Below are positions 17,526 through 26,367 of a stretch of DNA of 64,000 nt, piece by piece; the stretch's first letter is position 1; every line of letters starts with the position of its first letter. The notes below the pieces were generated by a model. It saw only the letters and a program-made list of their open reading frames with translations, did no database searches and had not been told where the DNA came from. The position numbers and the translations under genes were made by a program. This DNA comes from Actinocrispum wychmicini. Lineage in GTDB: Bacteria > Actinomycetota > Actinomycetes > Mycobacteriales > Pseudonocardiaceae. The stretch is from contig NZ_SLWS01000001.1 of NCBI RefSeq assembly GCF_004345645.1, positions 790,652-854,651 of the forward strand, written 5' to 3'.

Positions 17526-18433
17526 CGGGACACCGTGTGCAACGGCACGTTCGTCGCCTTGCCCTTCAACGAGATCGAGCCGGGATCGACGATCACCGCG
17601 GTCGGCGTGATCGCGACCGGCAGCTTGCCGGGGTCGAGCGGGGGCGGCGTGAACAGCTTCAACACCTGTGCCTGCAGGGTGGGTGCCAGCAGGGTGCTGC
17701 CGATCGAGCCGTTCAGCTCGACCCGCTTGGCCGCCACTTCGATCTTACCGCTCACCAGGCTCGCGATGGCGAACACGGCGATGTCGACCTTCTGGCCGGC
17801 GATGTTGACCGTCGCGCCGACCCGCATGCCCGCGGTGGTGCTCTCGGTCTCCTTCTCCTGCTTGAGCGCCTGCTGGTCGGCCTTCTCGTCGTCCGGGTCG
17901 GTGCTGGTCGAGTCGGTGGCGTTCACCCGCTGCTTGCTGGCCGGGGCGATGGTCACGTTCGTGATGTCCGCGGTCTGCACCCGCTGGTTGTTGACCTGCA
18001 GCGCCCGGTTGAAGTCGGCCTCCTTGACCCGGACCTGGGCGTCCATCTCGCCAACCACGATCTGGTCGGTCCGGCCGGCCAGCAGGTCCGACAACGGCGC
18101 CCGCACGTCCCGCAGGTCCGCGTGGATCTCGACGTCCTTGAGGATGTCCCGGATCGGCACGCCCTTCGCGTCGACCGTGATGTGGGTGTAGTCACCCCCG
18201 ATGGCCTGGGTGAGGAACGGGAAGCCGTTGATGGTCACCGCCGGGTCGTCGGTCAGGTCGAACGCGGCCCTGGCCCGTTTCGCGACCTGGTACTCGGCGA
18301 TCGCCGCGGCGCCGAAGTCGGCGCCGACCAGCAGCGCGAGGAACACCACCAGGGTGATGACGAGCGGACGGGTGCGGGACCGCCTGCGCTTCGGGGCCCG
18401 CCGGGAATCTGCCCTGTTCGTCACGGTCGTCAT
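17522..18433 (-). CDS. lmeA: LmeA-family (DUF2993) phospholipid-binding envelope protein
   Basis: The 303-aa protein has a basic, proline/arginine-rich cytoplasmic start, one membrane helix (about 24-46, 'PLVITLVVFLALLVGADFGAAAIA') and an extracytoplasmic DUF2993 domain beginning 'DLTDDPAVTINGFPFLTQAIGGDYTHITVDAKGV', typical of the family. In M. smegmatis LmeA supports lipomannan elongation and binds phospholipids; the function here is inferred from that. A charged insert around 'DPDDEKADQQALKQEKETES' is low complexity. It is coupled at both ends (4-bp overlaps) to the hydrolase upstream and thioredoxin downstream. Confidence 0.85.
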   Translation of the reverse strand: MTTVTNRADSRRAPKRRRSRTRPLVITLVVFLALLVGADFGAAAIAEYQVAKRARAAFDLTDDPAVTINGFPFLTQAIGGDYTHITVDAKGVPIRDILKDVEIHADLRDVRAPLSDLLAGRTDQIVVGEMDAQVRVKEADFNRALQVNNQRVQTADITNVTIAPASKQRVNATDSTSTDPDDEKADQQALKQEKETESTTAGMRVGATVNIAGQKVDIAVFAIASLVSGKIEVAAKRVELNGSIGSTLLAPTLQAQVLKLFTPPPLDPGKLPVAITPTAVIVDPGSISLKGKATNVPLHTVSR

Positions 18434-19227
18434 GCCACCACCCGAGTAGAGGTTTCCTTGTTGGACGCGTCGCCGCGGGTCCGGTTGAGCCACGTGCCGA
18501 TCCGGTCTACCAGATCCGGGGTGACGGACGTCTCGGCGTGCGCCATCCCGGGTTCCAGCCAGAGCTCGGCCCGCCCAGCGGCCCGGTGCAGGGCCATGCC
18601 GTGCTCCACCGGGAAGTAATGATCCCGCTCGCCGTGGACGATCAGCAGCGGGGGCTCGATCCGGTGGACCACCTCGATCGGGCTGGTCGGTAACAGCGCC
18701 CAGGGCTGCTCCATACGTACCCCGAGCAACGGCGCGAGTAAACGTGCGTGCGGCGCCTCGACCAGCCAGTGCAGCCGGCGCATCGCCGCCGTCTGCCGGA
18801 CGTACCAGCGGGATGGGGAGCTCACCGAGACGACCGCGTCAACCGGGTACCGGGCCGCGTGCAGCAAGCTCACCGCGGCGCCCATGGAGAAGCCGAGCGT
18901 GGCGACCTTGGGGTAACCGAGCTCACGTGCCAGGTCGACACCGGCGGCCAGGTCGGCCACCTCGGCCGGCCCGATCGACGTCCGCCCGCCCGATCTGCCG
19001 TGTCCGCGAAAGCTCAGCGCGACAATTCCGAAATGCCCGGCCAACTGCGCGGCAATGCGCTGGAACGCCGGCTTTCGGACGTGGTTGGAGAACCCGTGAG
19101 CGATGACTATCGCCAGGTCGGAGGGGGTCCGCGGGGTGCTGGTGAAGCCATCGAGCCGCACCCCGTCTGCGGTGATTCGGCCCACGTGTGTGAACCGCGT
19201 GTTACGAACAGGCGATTTCCCGGCCAC
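18430..19227 (-). CDS. Alpha/beta hydrolase
   Basis: The 265-aa protein has an alpha/beta-hydrolase fold: '[10 protein letters not shown]' (oxyanion region), '[12 protein letters not shown]', nucleophile elbow 'GFSMGAAVS' (G-x-S-x-G), acid region '[11 protein letters not shown]' and terminal histidine in 'MAHAE'. The natural substrate is unknown. It leads the hydrolase-LmeA-thioredoxin operon. The start is uncertain: GTG 19227 is favoured because a CAGAAT -10-like hexamer ends 7 bp upstream, which would give a leaderless mRNA; GTG 19185 is the alternative. It is divergent from glnR. Confidence 0.82.
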   Translation of the reverse strand: MAGKSPVRNTRFTHVGRITADGVRLDGFTSTPRTPSDLAIVIAHGFSNHVRKPAFQRIAAQLAGHFGIVALSFRGHGRSGGRTSIGPAEVADLAAGVDLARELGYPKVATLGFSMGAAVSLLHAARYPVDAVVSVSSPSRWYVRQTAAMRRLHWLVEAPHARLLAPLLGVRMEQPWALLPTSPIEVVHRIEPPLLIVHGERDHYFPVEHGMALHRAAGRAELWLEPGMAHAETSVTPDLVDRIGTWLNRTRGDASNKETSTRVVA

Positions 19228-19271
19228 GCTCGCTATTCTGCTGGAACGTTCCCATCGAGAGGCGGTGGCCC

Positions 19272-19997
19272 GTGAGCCTTGACCTGCTGCTGCTGACGTC
19301 CGACCCCGAGCCGGGCTCGGTACTGCCATCGCTGATGCTGCTCCCGCACGCCGTACGCATCCAGCAGCCCGAGGTGACCGCCCTGCTCGAAGCCGGCTCC
19401 CGGGACGCGGTCCTGCTCGACGCCCGGATCGACCTCGCCGGCGCGAAGAGCCTGTGCCGCCTGCTCGCCAGCGGCGGCGACGCCGGCCCGGTCATCGCCG
19501 TGGTGAACGAGGGCGGCCTGGTGGCCGTGACCTCGGACTGGCGGGTCGACGAGATCCTGCTGCCGACCGCCGGCCCGGCCGAGGTGGACGCCCGGCTGCG
19601 CCTGCTGACCTCGCGCGGCGCCCCGAGCGGCGGGGGCGTCGACGGCGCGATCCGGCTCGGCGAGCTGGTGATCGACGAGGCCACGTACATGGCGCGCCTG
19701 CGCGGCCGTCCGCTCGACCTCACCTACAAGGAGTTCGAGCTGCTGAAGTACCTCGCCCAGCACGCCGGCCGGGTCTTCACCCGCGCCCAGCTGCTGCAGG
19801 AGGTCTGGGGCTACGACTTCTTCGGCGGCACCCGCACGGTCGACGTGCACGTCCGTCGGCTGCGCGCCAAGCTCGGCATCGAGCACGAGCAGATGATCGG
19901 GACCGTGCGCAACGTCGGCTACAAGTTCGTGCAGCCGCCCAAAGGCGCCATTCCCGCGCAGCTGGCCGAGCCGATGAGCATGGACGTGATTCAGTAG
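19272..19997 (+). CDS. glnR: GlnR, OmpR-family global nitrogen regulator
   Basis: The 241-aa protein has a receiver-like N-terminal domain ('[23 protein letters not shown]') and a C-terminal OmpR winged helix with the strongly conserved '[28 protein letters not shown]' region and '[18 protein letters not shown]'. It resembles actinobacterial GlnR (Rv0818) throughout, an orphan regulator acting as a dimer on nitrogen assimilation genes. The receiver is atypical, as in the family: '[10 protein letters not shown]' keeps one aspartate but lacks the usual acidic-pocket pattern. The GTG at 19272 has GAGAGG upstream. mshD follows 4 bp downstream. Confidence 0.93.
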   Translation: MSLDLLLLTSDPEPGSVLPSLMLLPHAVRIQQPEVTALLEAGSRDAVLLDARIDLAGAKSLCRLLASGGDAGPVIAVVNEGGLVAVTSDWRVDEILLPTAGPAEVDARLRLLTSRGAPSGGGVDGAIRLGELVIDEATYMARLRGRPLDLTYKEFELLKYLAQHAGRVFTRAQLLQEVWGYDFFGGTRTVDVHVRRLRAKLGIEHEQMIGTVRNVGYKFVQPPKGAIPAQLAEPMSMDVIQ

Positions 19998-20001
19998 ACG
20001 G

Positions 20002-20823
20002 GTGACCGCACTGCGTTGGCTGCCCGACCTGACCGACAACGAGGCCGCGCAGGCACGTGCGGTGTTCCAGGACGATCTGCCCAAAGGTGGCCTGCACCTG
20101 CTGGCCGAACGGGAAGAGATCGTGGGCTACGCGCATCTGGACACCCGGGGCGACTCGTTCGGCAACCAGGTAGCCGAGCTGGTCGTCCGCCCGGAGGTCC
20201 GCAACCAGGGCATCGGCGGCGAGATGCTGCAAGCGCTTGCGCAGCGGGCTCAGCCGCTGCGGGTGTGGTCGCATCTGGACGACCCAGCGGCGGCCCGGCT
20301 GGCGGCGAAGTGCGGCTTCAAGCGCGTCCGCGAGCTGCACCGGATGGGCATGGATTTCGGTCCTGGGCTGGGCGAACCGGTGTTCCCCGGTGGAGTGGCG
20401 GTGCGGACGTTCGTGCCCGGCCAGGACGAGGAGGCGATGGTCGCGGTCAACGCGCGGGCGTTCTCGTGGCACCCGGAGCAGGGCCGGCTGACCGTCCAGG
20501 ACGTCCTGGCGACCGAGGCTGAACCGTGGTTCGACCCGGCCGGCTTCTTCTTGGCCACTGACCTGGACGGCAGGATCCTCGGCTTCCACTGGACCAAGGT
20601 GCACCCGGACTCGACCGGTGAGGTGTACGTCGTCGGCGTCGAACCGGACGCGCAGGGCGGCGGCCTCGGCAAGGCCCTCACCCTGGTCGGCCTGCGGCAT
20701 CTCAAGGCGCTCGGCCTGCCCCGCGTGACGCTCTACGTGGAGAGCGACAACACCCCGGCGATCGCTGTTTACGCGAAGCTCGGGTTCACGTTGCTCGACG
20801 TTGGTGTCCAATACGAACGGTAA
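20002..20823 (+). CDS. mshD: Mycothiol synthase (two GNAT domains)
   Basis: The 273-aa enzyme acetylates Cys-GlcN-Ins with acetyl-CoA, the last step of mycothiol synthesis. It has two GNAT domains: the N-terminal one with 'AELVVRPEVRNQGIGGEML', and the C-terminal catalytic one with 'EVYVVGVEPDAQGGGLGKALT' (acetyl-CoA pyrophosphate loop) and 'LYVESDNTPAIAVYAKLGF'. Length and order match MshD (Rv0819), directly after glnR. Its presence marks the organism as an actinobacterium using mycothiol. Confidence 0.94.
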   Translation: MTALRWLPDLTDNEAAQARAVFQDDLPKGGLHLLAEREEIVGYAHLDTRGDSFGNQVAELVVRPEVRNQGIGGEMLQALAQRAQPLRVWSHLDDPAAARLAAKCGFKRVRELHRMGMDFGPGLGEPVFPGGVAVRTFVPGQDEEAMVAVNARAFSWHPEQGRLTVQDVLATEAEPWFDPAGFFLATDLDGRILGFHWTKVHPDSTGEVYVVGVEPDAQGGGLGKALTLVGLRHLKALGLPRVTLYVESDNTPAIAVYAKLGFTLLDVGVQYER

Positions 20824-20917
20824 CCGTGGTCGCGTCGTCACGGACGGCAAACCCACAGGTCGCGGGAAGGTCACGGGGTCGTTCCAATGGGGTAGCCCTG
20901 CTCACAATGGGTGCCTT

Positions 20918-20939
20918 GTTCACCTTCCGTTCACCGCTA
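20918..20939 (+). promoter_or_regulatory. PHO box (PhoP-binding direct repeats) of the pst operon
   Basis: Two 11-bp direct repeat units, GTTCACCTTCC and GTTCACCGCTA, stand side by side. Both match the streptomycete PhoP unit GTTCACC plus four bases. They lie about 90 bp upstream of pstS, in a promoter position, so pstSCAB should be induced by PhoRP at low phosphate. Confidence 0.88.
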
Positions 20940-21030
20940 GAGGGTCGTTCGTTCCTTCGCGCTGCCTAGCGTCCCCGACGAGCGGCGAGCTCGTCGCGAA
21001 ACGGACGAAACTCCTCGACTGGAGGAACAG

Positions 21031-22161
21031 GTGAAGATCAAGCGGCACTTTGCCGTAGCCGGTCTCATCGCGGCCGGCGCCCTCGCGCTCACCGCGTGTG
21101 GATCGGACGCGACGAACACTCCCTCGGGCAACGGCGGCGGCTCAAGCTCGTCGAGCGGACCGACCGGGACCTCGTCGGTCGAGTGCGGCGGCAAGCAGAA
21201 GCTCGTGGCCGAAGGCTCCAGCGCCCAGAAGGGCGCGATGGACGTGTTCATCCAGGCCTACGGCCAGAAGTGCTCGGGCCAGCAGTTGGCCTACTCGCCG
21301 TCCGGTTCCGGCAACGGCGTGAAGCAGTTCAACGGCGGCATCACCGACATCGGTGGCTCGGACTCCGCGCTGGACGCGGCCAAGGGTGAGACCGACGCGG
21401 CCAAGAAGCGCTGCAAGGACAACGCGGCCTGGAACCTGCCGATGGTGTTCGGTCCGGTCGCGCTGGCCTACAAGCTGGACGGCGCCACCGGCGACGTGAA
21501 CCTGACCAGCGACGTCGTGGCCAAGATCTTCACCGGCGGGATCACCAGCTGGGACAACGCCGACATCACCGCGGCCAACGGCGGCAAGGCGCTGCCGGCC
21601 AAGCCGATCAAGGTCATCTACCGCGGTGAGGACTCGGGCACGACCGACAACTTCCAGACCTACCTGGGTGCCGCCTCGCCGAGCGTGTGGGGCAGCAAGG
21701 GCGCGGGCAAGAAGTTCGTCGGCGGCGTCGGCCAGGGCGCGCAGGGCTCGGCCGGGGTGGCGGACGCGATCAACGCCGCCGACGGCACGATCGGCTACAT
21801 CGAGTGGTCGTTCGCCCAGGACAAGAAGCTGAAGATGGCCAAGCTCAACGGCTCCGCGCTGACCGCCGACACCGCCGGCGCGGCCATCAAGAGCGCCACG
21901 GTCAAGGGCCAGGGCAACGACCTGGTGCTCGACCTGAAGGGGCTCTACGCGAGCAAGACCGAGGGCATCTACCCGCTGGTGCTGGCGACCTACGAGATCG
22001 TCTGCTCGAAGGGCTACGACGCGGACACCACCAAGGCGGTCAAGGCGTTCCTGACCGTGGCCGCGACCGACGCGCAGTCACAGCTGGCCGACGCCGGCTA
22101 CGTTCCGCTCCCCTCGGACTTCCAGGCCAAGATCCTGACGGCCGTCAAGGCCATCGGCTGA
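21031..22161 (+). CDS. pstS: Phosphate ABC transporter substrate-binding lipoprotein
   Basis: The 376-aa lipoprotein has signal 'KIKRHFAVAGLIAAGALALTAC' (lipobox LTAC, Cys23), a Ser/Gly-rich linker, then the PstS fold: 'EGSSAQKGAMDVFI' and 'SPSGSGNGVKQF' phosphate loops, 'DIGGSDSAL', and 'YRGEDSGTTDNFQTYL'. It captures orthophosphate at the cell surface and delivers it to PstCA. The GTG start at 21031 follows GGAGGAACAG. It is the first gene of pstSCAB and sits behind the PHO box. Confidence 0.96.
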   Translation: MKIKRHFAVAGLIAAGALALTACGSDATNTPSGNGGGSSSSSGPTGTSSVECGGKQKLVAEGSSAQKGAMDVFIQAYGQKCSGQQLAYSPSGSGNGVKQFNGGITDIGGSDSALDAAKGETDAAKKRCKDNAAWNLPMVFGPVALAYKLDGATGDVNLTSDVVAKIFTGGITSWDNADITAANGGKALPAKPIKVIYRGEDSGTTDNFQTYLGAASPSVWGSKGAGKKFVGGVGQGAQGSAGVADAINAADGTIGYIEWSFAQDKKLKMAKLNGSALTADTAGAAIKSATVKGQGNDLVLDLKGLYASKTEGIYPLVLATYEIVCSKGYDADTTKAVKAFLTVAATDAQSQLADAGYVPLPSDFQAKILTAVKAIG

Positions 22162-22190
22162 TCCGACAGTAAGGGCTGGCACTATTCGCC

Positions 22191-23267
22191 ATGAGTGAGA
22201 TCCGCCCGAGGTCTCCACGCCCCGTCGCCACCGGTGAACCCGGTGAGCGGCGGGGCGGTTCGGTGACCGAACCCCCTTCGGAGGCTCCGATTTCAGCGAG
22301 ACCTCAAGATCCAGGCCCGGCTCCGGCCGCCGCGAAGACCGTGACCCGGGCCGGCGACAAGCTGTTCAGCGGCATCGCCAAGGGGTCCGGCATCCTGATC
22401 GTCGTCCTGATCGTGGCGATCGGTGCCTTCCTGCTGGCCCAGGCCATCCCCGCGCTGTCGGCGGACAACGCCAACTTCCTGTTCAGCCGCCAGTGGTCGG
22501 CCGGCGACGCGAACAACCTCGCGTTCGGTGTGCTCGACCTGCTGCTCGTCACCGTGTTCAGCTCGGTCTTCGCGCTGATCATCGCGATGCCGGTGGCACT
22601 GGGCATCGCGCTGTTCCTGACCCAGTACGCGCCCCGGCGGCTCGCCCGGCCGTTCGCGTACGTCATCGACCTGCTCGCCGCGGTCCCCTCGATCATCTAC
22701 GGCCTGTGGGGCGCGGTCGTGCTCGCGCCCGTGCTGGAGCCGATCACCGGCTGGCTGAACCGGGCGCTCGGGTTCATCCCGATCTTCGCCACCGGCAACG
22801 TCGACCGCAGCATCGGCCAGACCATCTTCACCGCCGGCATCGTGCTCGCCGTGATGCTGCTCCCCATCGTCACCGCCATCACCCGTGAGGTCTTCGACCG
22901 CACGCCGACCATGCAGGTCGAGGGCGCGCTCGCGCTCGGCGCGACCCGCTGGGAGGTCATCCGGACCACGGTGTTGCCGTTCGGCAAGGCCGGCTACATC
23001 AGCGCGTCCATGCTCGGCCTCGGCCGTGCCCTCGGCGAGACCATCGCGGTGATGATCATCCTCGCGACCACCACCAACAACTTCGGCTGGAGCCTGTTCG
23101 ACGGCGGTGACACGATCGCCTCGAAGATCGCCCGCGCCGCCGCGGAGTTCAACAACGCGAAGGTCGCGGGCGCGTACATCGCCGCGGGCCTGGTCCTGTT
23201 CCTGCTGACGTTCGTGGTCAACGCGATCGCCAGGTCGTTCATCGTGGGCAAGAAGGAGTACGAGTGA
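22191..23267 (+). CDS. pstC: Phosphate ABC transporter permease PstC
   Basis: The 358-aa permease has a long cytoplasmic N-terminal extension (about 60 residues, charged and proline-rich) and six transmembrane segments. The conserved blocks are 'AVPSIIYGLWGAVVLAP', the EAA-like loop 'EGALALGATRWEVIRTTVLPFGKAGYISA', and 'LGRALGETIAVMII'. With PstA it forms the membrane channel for phosphate. It lies 29 bp after pstS, and its stop overlaps the pstA start by 4 bp. Confidence 0.95.
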   Translation: MSEIRPRSPRPVATGEPGERRGGSVTEPPSEAPISARPQDPGPAPAAAKTVTRAGDKLFSGIAKGSGILIVVLIVAIGAFLLAQAIPALSADNANFLFSRQWSAGDANNLAFGVLDLLLVTVFSSVFALIIAMPVALGIALFLTQYAPRRLARPFAYVIDLLAAVPSIIYGLWGAVVLAPVLEPITGWLNRALGFIPIFATGNVDRSIGQTIFTAGIVLAVMLLPIVTAITREVFDRTPTMQVEGALALGATRWEVIRTTVLPFGKAGYISASMLGLGRALGETIAVMIILATTTNNFGWSLFDGGDTIASKIARAAAEFNNAKVAGAYIAAGLVLFLLTFVVNAIARSFIVGKKEYE

Positions 23268-24178
23268 GCGCTCCCGTCTCCGACCTGGAACGGCCGGCCG
23301 CGACGCCCGCGTTCCAGCAGATCAGCACCGCTCGCAAAGCCAAGAACAGCATCGCCACGGTGCTGGTGGTCGGCGCGTTCGTCGTCGCCGTCGCGCCGCT
23401 GATCTGGTTGCTGTGGACGGTCATCGAACGCGGCCTGCCGCACGTCCTCAACGCCACCTGGTGGCAGAAGTCGCTGGGCACCCTCACCGGCAGGCAGTCC
23501 GGCGGCGGTGTCTACAACGCCATCTACGGCACCCTGATCCAGTCGCTGATGTGCGCGGTGATCGCCGTGCCGGTCGCCATCATGGTCGCCATCTACCTGG
23601 TGGAGTACGGCAAGCGGTCCCGGCTGGCCAAGGCGATCACGTTCACCGTGGACATCCTCTCCGGTGTCCCGTCGATCGTGGCCGCGCTGTTCATCTACGC
23701 CCTGTGGGTCACCACGTTCGGCCTGCCGCGCAGCGCGTTCGCCGTGTCGCTCGCCCTGGTGATGCTGATGATCCCGGTGGTCGTGCGGACCACCGAGGAG
23801 CTGCTCAAGATCGTGCCGGACGAGCTGCGTGAGGCGTCCTACGCGCTGGGCATCCCGAAGTGGAAGACGATCGTGAAGATCGTGCTGCCGACCGCGCTGT
23901 CCGGCATCATCACCGGCATCATGCTGGCCATCGCGCGGGTCATGGGTGAGACCGCGCCGGTGCTCATCCTGGTGGGCTACACCAGTTTCATCAACTACGA
24001 CCCGTTCGGCGGGAACATGGCCTCGCTGCCGTTGTTCATGAACGTCCAACGGAACACCATCAACGAGATCGGTGACGCCCGGGTGTGGGGTGCCGCGGTC
24101 ACCCTGATCGTGATCATCACCGTGATCAATCTGTTGGCTTCGTTGATTTCCAAGCTAACCTCGGTGAAGAGCAAGTGA
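23264..24178 (+). CDS. pstA: Phosphate ABC transporter permease PstA
   Basis: The 304-aa permease partner has about six membrane helices. Family blocks are '[21 protein letters not shown]', the EAA loop '[30 protein letters not shown]', and '[12 protein letters not shown]'. The GTG start overlaps the pstC stop (GTGA), giving coupled, equal expression of the two half-channels. pstB starts 7 bp downstream. Confidence 0.95.
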   Translation: MSAPVSDLERPAATPAFQQISTARKAKNSIATVLVVGAFVVAVAPLIWLLWTVIERGLPHVLNATWWQKSLGTLTGRQSGGGVYNAIYGTLIQSLMCAVIAVPVAIMVAIYLVEYGKRSRLAKAITFTVDILSGVPSIVAALFIYALWVTTFGLPRSAFAVSLALVMLMIPVVVRTTEELLKIVPDELREASYALGIPKWKTIVKIVLPTALSGIITGIMLAIARVMGETAPVLILVGYTSFINYDPFGGNMASLPLFMNVQRNTINEIGDARVWGAAVTLIVIITVINLLASLISKLTSVKSK

Positions 24179-24185
24179 GGCGGCC

Positions 24186-24962
24186 ATGGCCAAGCGCATC
24201 GATGTGAAAGACCTGAACCTGTACTACGGCAAGTTCCACGCCGTGGACCGGGTGACCCTGTCCGTGCCGCCGCGCAACGTGACCGCCTTCATCGGACCGT
24301 CCGGCTGCGGCAAGTCGACTGTGCTGCGTTCGCTCAACCGGATGCACGAGGTCATCCCGGGTGCCCGGGCCGAGGGCAAGGTGCAGCTGGACGGCGAGGA
24401 CATCTACGCGTCCACCGTGGACCCGGTGTCGGTCCGCCGCACCATCGGCATGGTGTTCCAGCGGCCCAACCCGTTCCCCACCATGTCCATCCGGGACAAC
24501 GTGGTGGCCGGCCTGAAGCTGGCCGGGGTGAAGGAGCGCAAGCGGCTGGACGACGTGGCCGAGCGGGCCCTGCGGGGCGCGAACCTGTGGGCCGAGGTCA
24601 AGGACCGGCTGAACAAGCCCGGCGGCGGGTTGTCCGGCGGCCAGCAGCAGCGGTTGTGCATCGCCCGCGCGATCGCGGTGCAGCCGGACGTGCTGCTGAT
24701 GGACGAGCCGTGCTCGGCCCTCGACCCGATCTCCACGCTGGCGATCGAGGACCTGATCACGGAGTTGAAGAAGGACTACACGATCGTGATCGTCACCCAC
24801 AACATGCAGCAGGCCGCCCGGGTGAGCGACCAGACCGGGTTCTTCAACCTGTCCGGCGTCGGCCAGCCCGGCCGGCTGATCGAACTGGACGACACCGAGA
24901 AGATCTTCTCCAACCCCAGCGAGAAGGCGACTGAGGACTACATCTCCGGCCGCTTCGGCTGA
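24186..24962 (+). CDS. pstB: Phosphate ABC transporter ATP-binding protein
   Basis: The 258-aa ATPase has Walker A 'GPSGCGKST', Q-loop '[13 protein letters not shown]', ABC signature '[16 protein letters not shown]', Walker B '[13 protein letters not shown]' and the H-loop 'VTHNMQQ'. The 'FQRPNPFP' segment is characteristic of PstB. It powers phosphate import through PstCA. In M. tuberculosis this position is held by phoT alone; here the complete pst operon is present. A hairpin terminator follows. Confidence 0.96.
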   Translation: MAKRIDVKDLNLYYGKFHAVDRVTLSVPPRNVTAFIGPSGCGKSTVLRSLNRMHEVIPGARAEGKVQLDGEDIYASTVDPVSVRRTIGMVFQRPNPFPTMSIRDNVVAGLKLAGVKERKRLDDVAERALRGANLWAEVKDRLNKPGGGLSGGQQQRLCIARAIAVQPDVLLMDEPCSALDPISTLAIEDLITELKKDYTIVIVTHNMQQAARVSDQTGFFNLSGVGQPGRLIELDDTEKIFSNPSEKATEDYISGRFG

Positions 24963-24971
24963 GCGAGTGGG

Positions 24972-24999
24972 GTGTCCGCCGTCTTCGGGCGGCGGACAC
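24972..24999 (+). terminator. Terminator-like hairpin after pstB
   Basis: Perfect 10-bp stem GTGTCCGCCG (24972-24981) / CGGCGGACAC (24990-24999) with loop TCTTCGGG, starting 9 bp past the pstB stop. A short GTTTTGG run follows 15 bp further on. It should separate pstSCAB from the following type VII-associated genes. Confidence 0.75.
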
Positions 25000-25146
25000 G
25001 CCGTTGGGCGGGTTTTGGCGGTCTCGTCGGTCACGGACCGCTCTCGGGTAAGGCCCAACTGGGTGGAACTCCGTGGGCACTAGGGACACGCTCGGTGGCT
25101 GGTTGGTACCGTGCGGTCAGATCCGGTGCGAACCCGAGGGGTCTTC

Positions 25147-25557
25147 ATGTATGACGATGTCGATTCCGACGTTCCGGCTGCCTGGAACGACCCGGCGCGC
25201 AACGCCATGGACCAGATGCTGGAAAACATGAAGAACTTCAAGGAGTCCGCTGCGTCCGGGCACTTCGCGGTGAGCGAGTCCGGCGGGTACGGCCTGCTGG
25301 CCGCGCTGCGGGCGCTGGCGGACTATGTCGCGGCGGCCGAGGCCAAGCAGCTCGACCAGCAGCCGATGCTCGGCGGCAGCTACGGCGCGCGGGCGATGGC
25401 GCCGTTCGTCCAGGACGTCGCCTGTGACCAGCAGGGATTCCTGACCCAGCTGACCCGGTTGCGGGACGTCCTGGCCGACGCCGAGTCGGGGGTGCGCCAG
25501 GCAATGGCGAACTACCGCCAAAACGAGCACAGCGTCGCGGCCACGTTCCGCGGGTGA
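25147..25557 (+). CDS. WXG100/PE-like helical protein, putative type VII secretion-associated
   Basis: The 136-aa product is almost entirely predicted helix: an acidic start (MYDDVDSDVPAAWNDPARN), 'GYGLLAALRALADYVAAAEAKQL', and 'LTRLRDVLADAESGVRQAMANYRQNEHSVAATFRG'. The closing 'NYRQNEHSVAATF' resembles the ends of PE/Esp-type substrates of type VII secretion. No W-x-G motif is visible. ATG 25147 is preceded by GAGGGG. The two following genes (PPE-like, EspG-like) support a role as the small partner of a secreted heterodimer. The specific function is unknown. Confidence 0.65.
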   Translation: MYDDVDSDVPAAWNDPARNAMDQMLENMKNFKESAASGHFAVSESGGYGLLAALRALADYVAAAEAKQLDQQPMLGGSYGARAMAPFVQDVACDQQGFLTQLTRLRDVLADAESGVRQAMANYRQNEHSVAATFRG

Positions 25558-25581
25558 CCAGTGTCCCAAGGAGAGGCGGCC

Positions 25582-26367
25582 ATGCCGAACGAGGCCGACG
25601 GCGTCTACCAGCCTGATCATGCCCGGTCCACGCCGACCGTCGGCGAGATGATCGCGACGATCGCCGCCCACGCGGGCAGCGGCCCGCCCAGCGCGGTGTC
25701 CGGGGCGGACCTGCGGGTGGCTCCGGTCCCGGCCGGGGCGCTGTACGAGAACGTCGACCATCCGACGCTCAAGGCGATGGTCACCGACGGTGTGGACCCC
25801 GACCAGGTCGGTGCGCTCGCCGAGGCGTGGCGGACCGCAGGCGCGAAGCTGACCCAGTTCCAGACCGACGTGGCCGGCGCGGTCGACGCCAGCCGCGGTG
25901 AATGGCAGGGCGAAGCCGGCGACCTGGCCAGGCAGTTCATCGCCGGCGTCGGCCGGTGGGTCGGCGACGCCGGCCGCGGCGCCCAACTCGCCGGCACCCA
26001 GGCGGCCAAGCACTCGGAGGCCCTGGCGACGGCCCGCAACGCCATGCCCGAGCCGGTGCCGTTCGACGTGGACGCGGCCAACGCGGAACTGCGCAGCATC
26101 ACCGACCCGGTCCTGTGGATCACGCGGTATGCCGAGCACATGAAGGCGTACGCCGAACAGCAGGCCGCCCAACGCCAAGCGGCCGAGGTGGTCACCAATT
26201 ACGACACCGCGTTGGCGGACTCGTCGACCATGCCGGCCTTCGCGCCGCCGCCGGCGATGTCCCACCAGTCCGCGCCCGTGCCGCCGATGCCGCGGGTGTC
26301 GCACGAGATCCCGATGGTCCAAGTGTCCACTTCGGACGAACGAGCGGATCCGGGTGTGATCGGCTGA
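25582..26367 (+). CDS. PPE-like type VII secretion-associated protein with W-x-G motif
   Basis: The 261-aa protein contains a helical bundle with 'EWQGEAGDLARQFIAGVGRWVGDAGRGAQLAG' (a W-x-G turn typical of WXG100/PPE folds, about residues 112-140). A proline-rich tail follows ('FAPPPAMSHQSAPVPPMPR'). The ATG at 25582 was chosen over GTG 25561 because AAGGAGAGG sits just before it. It lies 24 bp after the small helical protein, and its stop overlaps the espG-like ATG by one base, giving a tight operon. By context it may form a PE-PPE-like pair with the upstream protein. Confidence 0.65.
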   Translation: MPNEADGVYQPDHARSTPTVGEMIATIAAHAGSGPPSAVSGADLRVAPVPAGALYENVDHPTLKAMVTDGVDPDQVGALAEAWRTAGAKLTQFQTDVAGAVDASRGEWQGEAGDLARQFIAGVGRWVGDAGRGAQLAGTQAAKHSEALATARNAMPEPVPFDVDAANAELRSITDPVLWITRYAEHMKAYAEQQAAQRQAAEVVTNYDTALADSSTMPAFAPPPAMSHQSAPVPPMPRVSHEIPMVQVSTSDERADPGVIG

